Below, piece after piece: positions 8,904-18,106 of a stretch of 64,000 nucleotides of DNA; the stretch's first letter is position 1, and each line of letters opens with the position of its first letter. A program made the position numbers and the translations under genes. Source of the stretch: an uncultured Bacteroides sp. (GTDB taxonomy: Bacteria; Bacteroidota; Bacteroidia; Bacteroidales; Bacteroidaceae); the NCBI GenBank assembly GCA_905201685.1, contig CAJKOW010000001.1, positions 34,947 through 98,946 of the forward strand, written 5' to 3'. The notes under the pieces were generated by a model, which was not told where the DNA came from, searched no databases, and worked only from the letters and a program-made list of their open reading frames with translations.

Positions 8904-8988
8904 CTTTTGTTGCGTACAATCATGTGTAAACTACTTTGCCATTAAGCAACAGCTCCACGTCCTGATACAACTTTTGTTGCGTACAATC
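8892..8988. repeat. 30-bp perfect direct repeat separated by 37 bp
   Basis: Copies lie at 8892-8921 and 8959-8988 and are identical over 30 bp (each begins GTCCTGATACAAC on the plus strand); the flanking bases differ. The offset is 67 bp. The upstream copy, in minus-strand reading, encodes DCTQQKLYQD near the end of the alginate-lyase-like gene. The second copy encodes the same residues immediately before the GH88 reading frame, and the stop codon of the first gene (8920-8922) falls in it. Removing one 67-bp unit joins both genes into one frame of 727 codons. Confidence 0.95.
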
Positions 8989-9891
8989 CCATCCATCGTC
9001 TTGTCGATAAGGCCATTCACTTACATCTTTTCCGGCAAATTGTGCCAGATAATCCATCGCATCGTAAAGGCTACGTCCGTCCGACGACTCAAGGCCATCA
9101 ATCTGCAATCCCCGATGCTTGGCCATCAGACAGATATCAATCAAATAATGCAGATTACGCTGTGAAGCATCAAAAGAGTGTTTACAGTCCAGTTCATAAG
9201 GTTGTTTCCCCGACGGCTCTATCTGCTTGAAAATACGTTTGGCAGGAATTGATTCTATCACTTTATCAGCCACTTCCTTTTTACCTATATATAAGGCATA
9301 GGCTATGACTTGCGCATCGTAAGCCGTTCCCCGATGGCCGGCCCATGCCTTCGCATCCACTTCTTGTGAAGAGGCTTGCATACCGTCCAGTAAATCAGCG
9401 AACCAGGCTTTCAACCGCTTAGCATCTTTGGAAGTCAGCTGGCTGGAAGCTTCGAGCAACTGTACAGCATCCAGCATTTCAATGAACGGATAGGTTTCGA
9501 GTACATCAAAATTGTCCGGAGTCATCCGGGTATTCTTATCCAGGAAATTCGTCCGTATCAGCTCAACAGCCTTTTGAGCATAAATTTCTTCCTCACTAAA
9601 AAAGTATGCCAAAGCCAATGTTGTGATTCGATCGGAAATCATATCCACCCGCTTACATGAAGATTCACATTCAACTCCGGATAACGGTTGTTGTGTATCC
9701 ACAGTGTCGGCTCCGATCTTTAAATATCCATCCGCTTGCGTTTTCAGTTCCTGCAGCGAAGCGGCATAATAAGCATCCTGCACCGACTGCTTGACATCCG
9801 TCAGATGATTTCTATCCCAAACAGACTGTGCATGCAATGAAAGTGAACAGCAGGAAATAACAAAAACACGTAATATCGATCTCAAATTCAT
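8920..9891 (-). CDS. Alginate-lyase-fold protein (PL38-like), degenerate and C-terminally truncated
   Basis: The protein has 323 residues with signal peptide (about 1-22, ending LHAQS). Helical segments such as ISDRITTLALAYFF, AQKAVELIRTNFLD and LKAWFADLLDGM follow the alginate lyase fold family (PF05426; PL5/PL38-like). Compared with my memory of that family (usually near 390-400 residues), several landmarks are absent: the PYWWPDP stretch, the GRG segment after the NPN region, the NNHG catalytic motif (here AGHRGTAYDAQ), and the Tyr-Ser near QPYEL (here SFDASQRNL). The tail is cut short by the 30-bp duplication and ends in 12 foreign residues; the natural end seems to sit at the start of the downstream GH88 frame. 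It may be inactive, a binding protein, or a decaying gene. Confidence 0.65.
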   Translation of the reverse strand: MNLRSILRVFVISCCSLSLHAQSVWDRNHLTDVKQSVQDAYYAASLQELKTQADGYLKIGADTVDTQQPLSGVECESSCKRVDMISDRITTLALAYFFSEEEIYAQKAVELIRTNFLDKNTRMTPDNFDVLETYPFIEMLDAVQLLEASSQLTSKDAKRLKAWFADLLDGMQASSQEVDAKAWAGHRGTAYDAQVIAYALYIGKKEVADKVIESIPAKRIFKQIEPSGKQPYELDCKHSFDASQRNLHYLIDICLMAKHRGLQIDGLESSDGRSLYDAMDYLAQFAGKDVSEWPYRQDDGWDCTQQKLYQDVELLLNGKVVYT

Positions 9892-9903
9892 AGCCCCATC
9901 CTA

Positions 9904-11454
9904 TTAATAATTAATCCTATTAGCAAATTTTCTCTCCTTGGCCCATATATCTTCCGATACTTTTAACCAATTGCCCAATTCTGTTTTTAAAAACTCAGCC
10001 TGTTTTTCAGGAATCTCTTCCAGTGTCAGCGAAGTCTGCTGATAAGGATCTTTTATATTATCGAACAACAGATAATTGCCATCCTTTTGTACCACATAAG
10101 AATAACGGTCGGTACGCACTCCTTTCTCTTTCAGCATAAAGTAGAAAGAAGACTGAGGCTTCTGAACGCTACCAAAATCACCGGTAAGAATGCCCTGAGA
10201 GTAATTTTTCCCTTTCACCGTATCAGGAAGTCGATCAGCCAGTCCCAGCATGCCCAACAAAGTTGGCATAATATCCTGTGCTCCTATCATCAAATCATTT
10301 ATTTGCGGTTTCAGTTGCGCCGGGTAACGCATTATGAATGGAATCAGCAAAGCCTCATCATAGATCACACCTTTGGCCATTCTGCCATGGCTTCCCATCA
10401 TTTCTCCATGATCGGCAGCAAATATCACCAATGTATTATCAGTCAGTCCCTCCTCATCCAAAGCATTCAGAACACGGCCAATCTCATCATCGATGCATTT
10501 AACCAATGAAAAATAAACCTTGGCTTCCAGTGATAACCTCTCCAAATTTTTCGCTTGTTTGCCTTCGCCATACTCTACATTGGGACGAAGCAACAATTCC
10601 TTAGAACCTAAGTCCTTATAATATTTATTAAAGACCTCTTCCCGGCAATCACTTACACTGGAATAGGGTGTATGAGGAGGATTCAAACTCCAAAACAGGC
10701 TGAAAGGTTTAGACGAATCCCGTTCCCCTTCACGGTTTTTCAGATACTTAATTACAACATCAGCCTCAACTTCCGAAGTAAAACGGTGATAAAAATAAGC
10801 CTCTCCATCCTTCTTCCCTCCGACCAATTCCGGACGGTTGGAATAGGCCACTGCATTGAAATGATTATCCCTCAACTGCTGGAACCAGAACTTATTACTT
10901 TTACGACCTCTTCCTTCAGGAATGTAAGTATCATAATTATAGGTATAATGTCCTCCTGGCTCTTCTGTAGTACCCACATAATTTCCTTTTTTATCGAATA
11001 AAGGTTCGGTACGGTGCCAATGCGTTTTGCCTACGTAAGCAGTCTCATATCCCGATGCTGCCAGCACGTCTGTAAAACAAACAATACAGTCTGGAATGCC
11101 TTGCTTTTTCCCTTTAAAACAATTTGTATCTACCCCATTTTTCTCAGGGAACATTTCTGTCATTAACATGGCACGATGAGGACTGCTTAAAGGGCAAGTA
11201 CTACAGGCACGACTAAAGACAACGCCCTGTTTAGCCAAACGGTCCAAATTGGGCGTATGAACAGGATCGCCCACGGTACTCAAAACATTACGATATGCCG
11301 GATTGCTCCATAAACTCAATGCATTCAGCCGATATTGATCTGCAAATATGTACACCAGGTTTGGTCGTTGTTCCTGTCCGAATGCCTGCGTAAATACTCC
11401 AACAGCAAATGTAAAAGGAAGTCCCCATTTTATTTTATCAAAACAAAACTCCAT
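9904..11454 (-). CDS. Serine-type sulfatase, N-acetylglucosamine-6-O-sulfatase-like (S1 family)
   Basis: This 516-residue protein has an N-terminal hydrophobic export signal (about 10-26, ending AFGQE). Metal-ligand start is PNLVYIFADQYRLNAL. The catalytic loop is CPLSSPHRAMLMTE: S90-x-P-x-R, the serine-type formylglycine site. Further conserved parts are YVGKTHWH, NPPHTPY and FAADHGEMMGSHG. The pattern recalls the S1_11 enzyme beside heparinase III in the heparin locus of B. thetaiotaomicron (BT4656), a GlcNAc-6-O-sulfatase. A 6-O-sulfatase role is therefore a reasonable inference. It lies 46 bp after the PL12 gene and 12 bp before the alginate-lyase-like gene, so it is cotranscribed with them. 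Confidence 0.88.
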   Translation of the reverse strand: MEFCFDKIKWGLPFTFAVGVFTQAFGQEQRPNLVYIFADQYRLNALSLWSNPAYRNVLSTVGDPVHTPNLDRLAKQGVVFSRACSTCPLSSPHRAMLMTEMFPEKNGVDTNCFKGKKQGIPDCIVCFTDVLAASGYETAYVGKTHWHRTEPLFDKKGNYVGTTEEPGGHYTYNYDTYIPEGRGRKSNKFWFQQLRDNHFNAVAYSNRPELVGGKKDGEAYFYHRFTSEVEADVVIKYLKNREGERDSSKPFSLFWSLNPPHTPYSSVSDCREEVFNKYYKDLGSKELLLRPNVEYGEGKQAKNLERLSLEAKVYFSLVKCIDDEIGRVLNALDEEGLTDNTLVIFAADHGEMMGSHGRMAKGVIYDEALLIPFIMRYPAQLKPQINDLMIGAQDIMPTLLGMLGLADRLPDTVKGKNYSQGILTGDFGSVQKPQSSFYFMLKEKGVRTDRYSYVVQKDGNYLLFDNIKDPYQQTSLTLEEIPEKQAEFLKTELGNWLKVSEDIWAKERKFANRINY

Positions 11455-11500
11455 ATTCTTCTATTTATTAAAAAACATCCATAGTTTTATTTCATCACTT

Positions 11501-13498
11501 TTATAAATTGGCAGCTAAGTTAAACTTTTTCCCGTCAATCATTACTGTAACCTCTACACCATCCTCCTGAAAATGTTTGTTCGAAAAAGATGCATATATT
11601 TTCGGGGCGTTATCAGCGTTCTTCACCGGATAAATGACAGAGATATAGCGCACTGTATCTTTCCCTTTCTTTTCAACATCCAGCGCAACAGCCTTACGAG
11701 GTACCCGCTTCCGATAGGCAGTAGAACGCCATCCTTCCACTTCGTTCATCACGGCTTTTTGCTCAGGAAAGCACTGTAACTTTACATTGCTGTCCCCTTC
11801 GTAAGACGTTGTAATCGCAAAATCAGCCTTGTTTATAGAAACTTCTCCTTCAGCCAAATGATAGTTCAGATTCACTGTGCCAGTGGCTGTACCCACCGCT
11901 TCATCTACAATCACAAAAAACTTCTGATCGACAAAAAAGACCGTCCGCCGATGTTTCAGGTCGGCATAACTTGGATTCTCTGTCACCAGAATCTGCACAT
12001 CGCCTTCCGGCTTCCAAAGTTTTGTAACCGACTGCGTTGTTTCCAGATTCTTGCCGTCAAGTGTCAGTGTATTGTGCGAAGCTGTCCGTCGGAACCAGTT
12101 TCGAAGCTTCATCACTTCACCATGTCCGGCATAGATATACGAACCACTATCCGGAAAAAGATTACGACCATTCACCCAAAGTTCGAAAGTGCCATTATCG
12201 GGCTGGCAATGCCATTCTCCCTTGGGTCCGGCTTTTACAACCATTACCGTAGCATCTTGTTTCCAACCAGTTCTAAACGTAAAGAAGCCAGATTCCTTTG
12301 CCGCATGAGACAAGTAAGGTAAAGGAGTTCCTTCACGCCCTTCGGTTGCATAAAAACGAATCCATTCGCAATCGGGAAATAGCTGAAGCCATTCTTTATA
12401 GTTTCGGATTTCTCCAGAACGTTCCCCCAACTTGGCATCACTGAAACAAGGGTTTGTATAATCAGGGAAACAAATATTCGAATAGAACTCAATCATATTT
12501 TTTATTGTCTGTGCATATTCTTCCGGAAACTCCTGGCGGAATCCGTTTACATCGGCCATGCGAAGTGCTTTACAAAAGATATTAATGGCCGCCAGATGAT
12601 AATGAGGATCCAGTTCAAACTGTCCTCCATCGGCATATACCTGTTTCTTTATTTCCCGGTTCAGCACCTCAATACCGCTCTTTCTCCACTTCTCCGCATC
12701 TTTCAGCTCCGGGAAAAAGGTACCTGCATATACCATACGCTGTGCTTCAAACAATAAGTGATTGCCTTGTTTGGTGTAATGCTTCAATATATGAGCGGCA
12801 TGACGATGATAATTCACCAGAAATTCTGTCAGGAACTCCGGAGTAAAGAACTTAGACGAATTAAAAATCAAAAACTGAGGTATCTGATCCTGTATGCGGT
12901 GACTGACTTCCAGCGGTCGCCAGGCATAACGCATATTCTCTTTATCTCCTTTCAGATTACCTTCAATGACTTGCTGAAAATCATCATCGTTTATTTCAAT
13001 TAAAGGATTCTTTTTAATCCAGTCCATATATTGAAACACCCATTCACGAGCATATTTCTCATCTCCAGATACCCGATATACCTTTCCCATAGGTGTAAAC
13101 CACTTGTGACGATGCAATTGCCAGCGCAATTCATTATCTTTCACCGGCCAATACTGCCAATCTATATCTTTGCCATAATTGAAAGAAGGCTGATATCCTT
13201 CGTGTACAAAAAAGGTATGCTCCAATGCATCATCGGCCCATTGCCAGTCTCTTTTCGAGGCTTTGATATGTTCTAAGTCCAAATCAGGATAAACTATTCC
13301 GGAACGGTTTCTGTAATAATCCAGCAAAAGCTCAGCGGCCTCTTTCCATTGTTGTCTTCCACAGGCATCTTTCACTTTCTCCAATCCGGGATAATCCAAA
13401 TTCAGCAAATCAAAAACTTCCGTCCGCAATGTTTGCGCCTGGATTAGGGCAGAAAACAGACTAAAGCAGACAACTAAAATAAATCTCAAAGTTTTCAT
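11501..13498 (-). CDS. PL12 heparin/heparan sulfate lyase (heparinase III-like)
   Basis: The preferred start is the ATG at 13498 (MKTLRFIL...), which gives a normal signal peptide ending LIQAQ and 665 residues. A GTG five codons upstream (13513) is also open. The sequence closely follows heparinase III of B. thetaiotaomicron (BT4657) as I remember it, including SGDEKYA, YHRHAAHILKHY, ADGGQFELDPHYHLAA and WHCQPDNGTFEL. Candidate catalytic residues are N246 (QGNHLLF) and Y300 (DPHYHL), with H430 in WHCQPDNG. The toroid of helices (about 50-360) is followed by a beta-rich Heparinase II/III domain. The enzyme cleaves low-sulfated heparan sulfate by beta-elimination in the periplasm or at the surface, producing unsaturated uronate ends for GH88. 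Confidence 0.92.
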   Translation of the reverse strand: MKTLRFILVVCFSLFSALIQAQTLRTEVFDLLNLDYPGLEKVKDACGRQQWKEAAELLLDYYRNRSGIVYPDLDLEHIKASKRDWQWADDALEHTFFVHEGYQPSFNYGKDIDWQYWPVKDNELRWQLHRHKWFTPMGKVYRVSGDEKYAREWVFQYMDWIKKNPLIEINDDDFQQVIEGNLKGDKENMRYAWRPLEVSHRIQDQIPQFLIFNSSKFFTPEFLTEFLVNYHRHAAHILKHYTKQGNHLLFEAQRMVYAGTFFPELKDAEKWRKSGIEVLNREIKKQVYADGGQFELDPHYHLAAINIFCKALRMADVNGFRQEFPEEYAQTIKNMIEFYSNICFPDYTNPCFSDAKLGERSGEIRNYKEWLQLFPDCEWIRFYATEGREGTPLPYLSHAAKESGFFTFRTGWKQDATVMVVKAGPKGEWHCQPDNGTFELWVNGRNLFPDSGSYIYAGHGEVMKLRNWFRRTASHNTLTLDGKNLETTQSVTKLWKPEGDVQILVTENPSYADLKHRRTVFFVDQKFFVIVDEAVGTATGTVNLNYHLAEGEVSINKADFAITTSYEGDSNVKLQCFPEQKAVMNEVEGWRSTAYRKRVPRKAVALDVEKKGKDTVRYISVIYPVKNADNAPKIYASFSNKHFQEDGVEVTVMIDGKKFNLAANL

Positions 13499-13542
13499 GG
13501 TATCAATCCTCACTACAAATTTGCAAATCTGATAAAAAATAA

Positions 13543-13593
13543 GGTTACACAGACTTCCACACCATTTTTCAATTCATGTCCATCTGTGTAACC
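13543..13593 (-). terminator. Intercistronic stem-loop between susD and the PL12 gene
   Basis: GGTTACACAGA (13543-13553) and TCTGTGTAACC (13583-13593) are perfect 11-bp inverted arms with a 29-base loop. There is no strong T run, so it may act as an attenuator, a processing site or an mRNA-stability element. It sits between the SusC/D transport genes and the enzyme genes, where different expression levels would be expected. Confidence 0.6.
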
Positions 13594-13629
13594 TACTTTA
13601 AACAATCTTATTACCTGTCCAGACGATTA

Positions 13630-15297
13630 TTACCAACCCGGATTCTGTCCCAAATTGGGATTCTTGAACCGTTCTGTATTAGCAATCGGATAGAAATATA
13701 AATTGTCTGTTATGGTACGTGATTCCAATAAGAATTTGGTATATTCAAAGTCATCACCATTCTTCACTACCTTAACGCCATAAATATCAGCTGTCTCGTC
13801 CAGATCCTTCCAACGACGAACATCCCAAAAGCGATGACCTTCGAAAGCCAACTCTACACGACGTTCATTCTTCAGACGCTTTACGAAATCTGCTTCACTC
13901 ATTCCGCTCGGCAGTTCGGGCATATTTACATCTGCACGGGCACGCACCTGATTGACAGCTTCACGCGCACTCAAAGGAAGTTCACCATCCTTATAATCCG
14001 GATTATGGAAAGCATTCACCATTGCTTCTGCATAGTTCAGCAATACTTCAGCATAACGGAACAGAATCCAGTTATGGTTTTTAGCAGTCACTTTGCTACC
14101 AGACTCAAAACTGATGGAATTATTGACGTACTTCTGCAAATAATAACCTGTTATTGTAGCATTTTCAATCGGAAGTCCGTTAGCTCCTCCTTCCCAGATT
14201 TCAACATTGTTAACCGGCCACTTCATATTATTGTAAACGATAGTCATTCCCATACGAGGGTCACGGTTCGCATAAGGATTGGCTTTCATGGCAGGATTGC
14301 TCCAATCAAAAGCTGAGCCGTCTGTCATTTCATAAGCATCCACCAAATTCTGAGTAGGACAAGTGGAAGTGCTACCGCCTTCTACTCCCATCGGGAAGTT
14401 AGCCTTCTCAAAATCTCCGTTCTCACCAGTGGCACGAGCTAAAATAACTTCGGTAACTTTGTTATTGGTATCATTGAACAAATCGGAATAATTCACCAGT
14501 TTATAGCCCAGCTCGGAAGAAGAGCCAATGATTTCATAAGCAGCCTTGGCTGCTTTTTTCCAGTTCTCCGCATTGTCACTGCTATACAACGGACTTGCCA
14601 TATAGAGCAACATACGTGCTTTTAAAGCCAATGCCGTACCTTTGGTAACGCGACCAGTCTCTGCATCCGGAAAACTCTTGTAATCCACCGGCAAATAGTT
14701 AGCTAAATCAGAACATTCGTCCACAATGAACTGTGCAATCGTCTCAAAGGTAGCGGGAGTAACCTGATTAGCTTCTTCCTGTGTCAATACTTCTGTAACA
14801 AAAGGAACATTATGATAGCGTCTGATCAACTCAAAATAGAAATAAGCACGCAGGAACCGTACTTCGTACTTGTAATTGTTAAAGCACTTCATCATATTCT
14901 CATATTCATCGGAATATTTCCAGTCATCGAAAGTCAGATTAGCTGTCTCTGCCAGATACAAATTGGCAGCCCGAATGCCTGTGTAATAATTGCTCCACTG
15001 ATCATCAACCGTATTGTTCGCAGACCAAGTACCGTTCACAAACCGTTGAATGTTGGAAGAATCGTATATATGAATAGCATCATCTGTCGCAGCATCGAGC
15101 ATAGCTCCGTCTATCGAACAGAAATCGGCTTTCAAATATCCATAAATGTTCGTCACCAACTGTTTTACACGAGTATAACTATCCAGAACATCCTCTTTGG
15201 TATAGTTATCGGACTCATCACAATCCATAAAGTCGCATCCAGTAAGCGTAAACAACGACAGAAGCAATGCAAGTCCTTTTATTTTAATATTCTTCAT
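13630..15297 (-). CDS. SusD-like outer-membrane glycan-binding lipoprotein (second pair)
   Basis: The ATG at 15297 (MKNIKIKGLALLL) is preferred over a GTG three codons upstream (15306). A lipoprotein signal ends LFTLTGCDF. The RagB/SusD pattern is clear: the N-terminal TPR-like helices (IRAANLYLAE, YKYEVRFLRAYFYFELIRRY), the KGTALALKARMLLYMASPLY segment, and the C-terminal NERRVELAFEGHRFWDVRRW and NPNLGQNPGW ends. SusD proteins sit on the cell surface as a lid on the partner SusC channel and bind oligosaccharide. The partner SusC gene lies only 15 bp upstream in the operon. Confidence 0.94.
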   Translation of the reverse strand: MKNIKIKGLALLLSLFTLTGCDFMDCDESDNYTKEDVLDSYTRVKQLVTNIYGYLKADFCSIDGAMLDAATDDAIHIYDSSNIQRFVNGTWSANNTVDDQWSNYYTGIRAANLYLAETANLTFDDWKYSDEYENMMKCFNNYKYEVRFLRAYFYFELIRRYHNVPFVTEVLTQEEANQVTPATFETIAQFIVDECSDLANYLPVDYKSFPDAETGRVTKGTALALKARMLLYMASPLYSSDNAENWKKAAKAAYEIIGSSSELGYKLVNYSDLFNDTNNKVTEVILARATGENGDFEKANFPMGVEGGSTSTCPTQNLVDAYEMTDGSAFDWSNPAMKANPYANRDPRMGMTIVYNNMKWPVNNVEIWEGGANGLPIENATITGYYLQKYVNNSISFESGSKVTAKNHNWILFRYAEVLLNYAEAMVNAFHNPDYKDGELPLSAREAVNQVRARADVNMPELPSGMSEADFVKRLKNERRVELAFEGHRFWDVRRWKDLDETADIYGVKVVKNGDDFEYTKFLLESRTITDNLYFYPIANTERFKNPNLGQNPGW

Positions 15298-15312
15298 CTT
15301 AATCACGTTTTA

Positions 15313-18066
15313 TTAAAACTTCAAATTAAAACCAAACGCATATTGTCTCATTGTAGGATGAGCAACGCCAATAGACTCTGGATCGGCAATATCAATTCCA
15401 TCCACACAGAACAGATCGTGTCCACGACCAAAGATCTTTATACCTTTTACAAAAGCAATGTTCTTCAGCCATTTTTCCGGCAACTGATAATATACTTCCA
15501 ACGTTCTCAATTTCAAGAACGAAGCATCGGCTACCCACAAAGAATTGGTATTATAGTTATTATCAGATCCTTGCGTAGTCAGACGGGGCAATGTTCCATT
15601 CGGATTGCTCTCGCTCCAACGGTTGTCCCAATAATATTGAGATATGGTATTGTTCGATACCAACGGGCGATATACACTCTTCGTATCCAATATTTTACTA
15701 TAATTGGCAGCTCCTTGGAAATAAGCAGTAAAACCTAATCCCTTATACTCCGCACCCACATTAAATCCGTAATAGATTTCCGGACAAGTTTCATTATATC
15801 CTAAAGCCACTTGGTCGTATTGGTCAATACGCTTGTCACCATTCTGATCTTTAAATTTCAAATCACCGGGACGAACATCTGACAAATATTGTTTAACATC
15901 ACGCTGATCAATTTCTTCCTGGCTTTGATAAATACCTTCCACTTCATAACCGAAAATCTGTCCAACTGAATGACCGGTACGTTTTAAATAATCATACGGA
16001 CGGTATTCTTCATTCATCTCAATAATTTCATTACGGGCAAATGAGAACTGTCCACCGATTTGATAAGTAAAATCTCCGATATGATCGGTCCAGTTAGCAG
16101 CTACATCCACTCCGTAACTGTTGATAATACCATCATTCCGTTTAGGAACAGTCATACCAAATACCGATGAAATCGCTCCACTACCGTCAACCAAAATATC
16201 GGTACGATGATCATAATATCCGTCAACGGTCAAAGACAATTTATTCCAAGCCATCAAATCAACACCCACGTTCAGCTTATGAGACTTTTCATAAGTCAAC
16301 CCGTCCACCGCAATGCGATATTCTTTCATTCCAGACTGGCTGGCAGGAGTATCTTTGAAATAATAGCTGTTTCCACTGCCAAAATAATATTTATACAGAT
16401 TAGCATCAAAATCTGCACGTCCTGCTATACCATAAGATGCTCTCAGCTTCAACAAATTCAGATTATCCGATTTCAACCAATCTTCTTCTGAAAGTATCCA
16501 TCCTGCTCCGATCGAAGGAAATATTCCCCAACGGTTACCCGGTTCCAAAACACTTGATGCAGAACCAGACAAGGCAAAATCTAAAATATAACGATTTTTA
16601 TAAGTATAGTGACCTTGAGCTACTACATCCATAAACGCATATTTATTATTTTGATCACGTCCCGTTTTCTTATCCATGGAATACAACAATACAGCATTCA
16701 ATTTATGTTCTCCCCAATTACGGTCATAATTGACCTGAGTATTAAAGTTAAAATGCGTATCCATTGTCTGAAGATAAGTGCTAAACTCATAATCAGTTTC
16801 TTCACGCAACTTTGTATAAGTATCTGCTGCGCCATCCCATCCTTTTACTGCCGACTGATAGGCATACGTACGTACATTTCCTTCACGATAGAATCCATAA
16901 CTGTCATAACCAACATTTACAGTGGCTGACAAACCTGGCAATAAGAAATTCAAATCCTGGTTAATACTCATATCTGCATATAAGGTACGCCCCTGTGTAC
17001 GTAAATACCCGGAACCTGCAATGTTCGCGATCGGGTTATTGGAATACACAGTTGTTCCCCCCCATATATCCTGCGAAGTTTTAATAGGGAAAGCACCAGA
17101 AGGGACCTGATACAACGCTCCGAACACATCGGAGATATCACTTTGAGGGCGATTGTTCTCAGAGAAAACTCCCAGCAAGTTCAACTTCACTTTCGTCGTA
17201 TTGCTCACCTTGATATCCAGATTGGTACGAATATTCATTTTAGAGTATTTCAACTGTGTAGAGTATCCGTCGTTCTCCTCAGTAGGCTGATAAATACCCA
17301 AATTATTCAGGTAATTCAACTGTACATAATACTGCACCCTTTCACCACCTCCACTAATCGAGAAATTCACATTGTTGCCATAAGCATGATCGCGCAATGC
17401 TTCATCCCACCAATTCACATTGGGATAGAATTCCGGATACGTCTGTTCACGGAAGGCATCCAGTTCACGCTGGCTGTAACGAGGAGACAGTCCATCATTC
17501 TTCATGCCTTCGTTCAGCGCTTGCGCATACGTATATCCATCTACAAAATCGGGCAAACGATTAGGAGTAGAGAAATTAAACTCATATCCAAAATTAATTA
17601 CCGGAGCATGAACCGCACCACGTTTGGTCTTAATATATACTACTCCATTGGCTCCACGAATACCGTAAAGTGCCAACGATGCAGCATCTTTCAGAACTGT
17701 AACCGATTCGATCTCTTGAACGGTCAAAGAAGATATTTCCCGCTCAAATCCATCTACCAGAATCAACGGCGTACTGCTGTTGCTGGTTCCTACTCCACGT
17801 ATATATAAGGTAGCGCCATCGTCCCAGGCATATCCTCCGTTTTGAAGGACTTGCAATCCTGGAATTAGTCCATACAATGAATTCGACGGGTCAATACTGG
17901 TCTTATGCGAAATCTGTTCGGATGTAGCCATTGCCCCTGCGACAGTCGATTCCTTCATATCGAAAGAAATACCTCGTCCATATTGTTGAATGCTGTCTGT
18001 TACTTGTGCCGTTGCTACGCATGGCAACAGTAAAAAAGCAGCGATAAATTTCATACTTCTTTTCAT
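15313..18066 (-). CDS. SusC-like TonB-dependent oligosaccharide transporter without N-terminal regulatory domain (second pair)
   Basis: This 917-residue protein has a signal peptide (about 1-20, ending VATAQ). The mature protein starts almost directly with the plug domain: NSLYGLIPGLQVLQ, then IRGVGTSNSSTPLILVDG and the SusC signature EIESVTVLKDAASLALYGIRGANGVV. The carboxypeptidase-regulatory-like domain found in most SusC proteins, and present in the neighbouring one, is absent. The remaining about 700 residues form the beta barrel, ending in the aromatic-terminal FGFNLKF. It imports glycan oligomers across the outer membrane using TonB energy. It is 40 bp after the first susD and 15 bp before its own susD. 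Confidence 0.94.
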   Translation of the reverse strand: MKRSMKFIAAFLLLPCVATAQVTDSIQQYGRGISFDMKESTVAGAMATSEQISHKTSIDPSNSLYGLIPGLQVLQNGGYAWDDGATLYIRGVGTSNSSTPLILVDGFEREISSLTVQEIESVTVLKDAASLALYGIRGANGVVYIKTKRGAVHAPVINFGYEFNFSTPNRLPDFVDGYTYAQALNEGMKNDGLSPRYSQRELDAFREQTYPEFYPNVNWWDEALRDHAYGNNVNFSISGGGERVQYYVQLNYLNNLGIYQPTEENDGYSTQLKYSKMNIRTNLDIKVSNTTKVKLNLLGVFSENNRPQSDISDVFGALYQVPSGAFPIKTSQDIWGGTTVYSNNPIANIAGSGYLRTQGRTLYADMSINQDLNFLLPGLSATVNVGYDSYGFYREGNVRTYAYQSAVKGWDGAADTYTKLREETDYEFSTYLQTMDTHFNFNTQVNYDRNWGEHKLNAVLLYSMDKKTGRDQNNKYAFMDVVAQGHYTYKNRYILDFALSGSASSVLEPGNRWGIFPSIGAGWILSEEDWLKSDNLNLLKLRASYGIAGRADFDANLYKYYFGSGNSYYFKDTPASQSGMKEYRIAVDGLTYEKSHKLNVGVDLMAWNKLSLTVDGYYDHRTDILVDGSGAISSVFGMTVPKRNDGIINSYGVDVAANWTDHIGDFTYQIGGQFSFARNEIIEMNEEYRPYDYLKRTGHSVGQIFGYEVEGIYQSQEEIDQRDVKQYLSDVRPGDLKFKDQNGDKRIDQYDQVALGYNETCPEIYYGFNVGAEYKGLGFTAYFQGAANYSKILDTKSVYRPLVSNNTISQYYWDNRWSESNPNGTLPRLTTQGSDNNYNTNSLWVADASFLKLRTLEVYYQLPEKWLKNIAFVKGIKIFGRGHDLFCVDGIDIADPESIGVAHPTMRQYAFGFNLKF

Positions 18067-18106
18067 AAGTACATTCTTGTTACTTTGTTCATTGAATCAT
18101 CTTTTG

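Noticed and set aside
13499..13513. GTG start of the PL12 gene
   Set aside because: The ATG at 13498 gives a standard signal peptide; the extra five residues add nothing recognisable.
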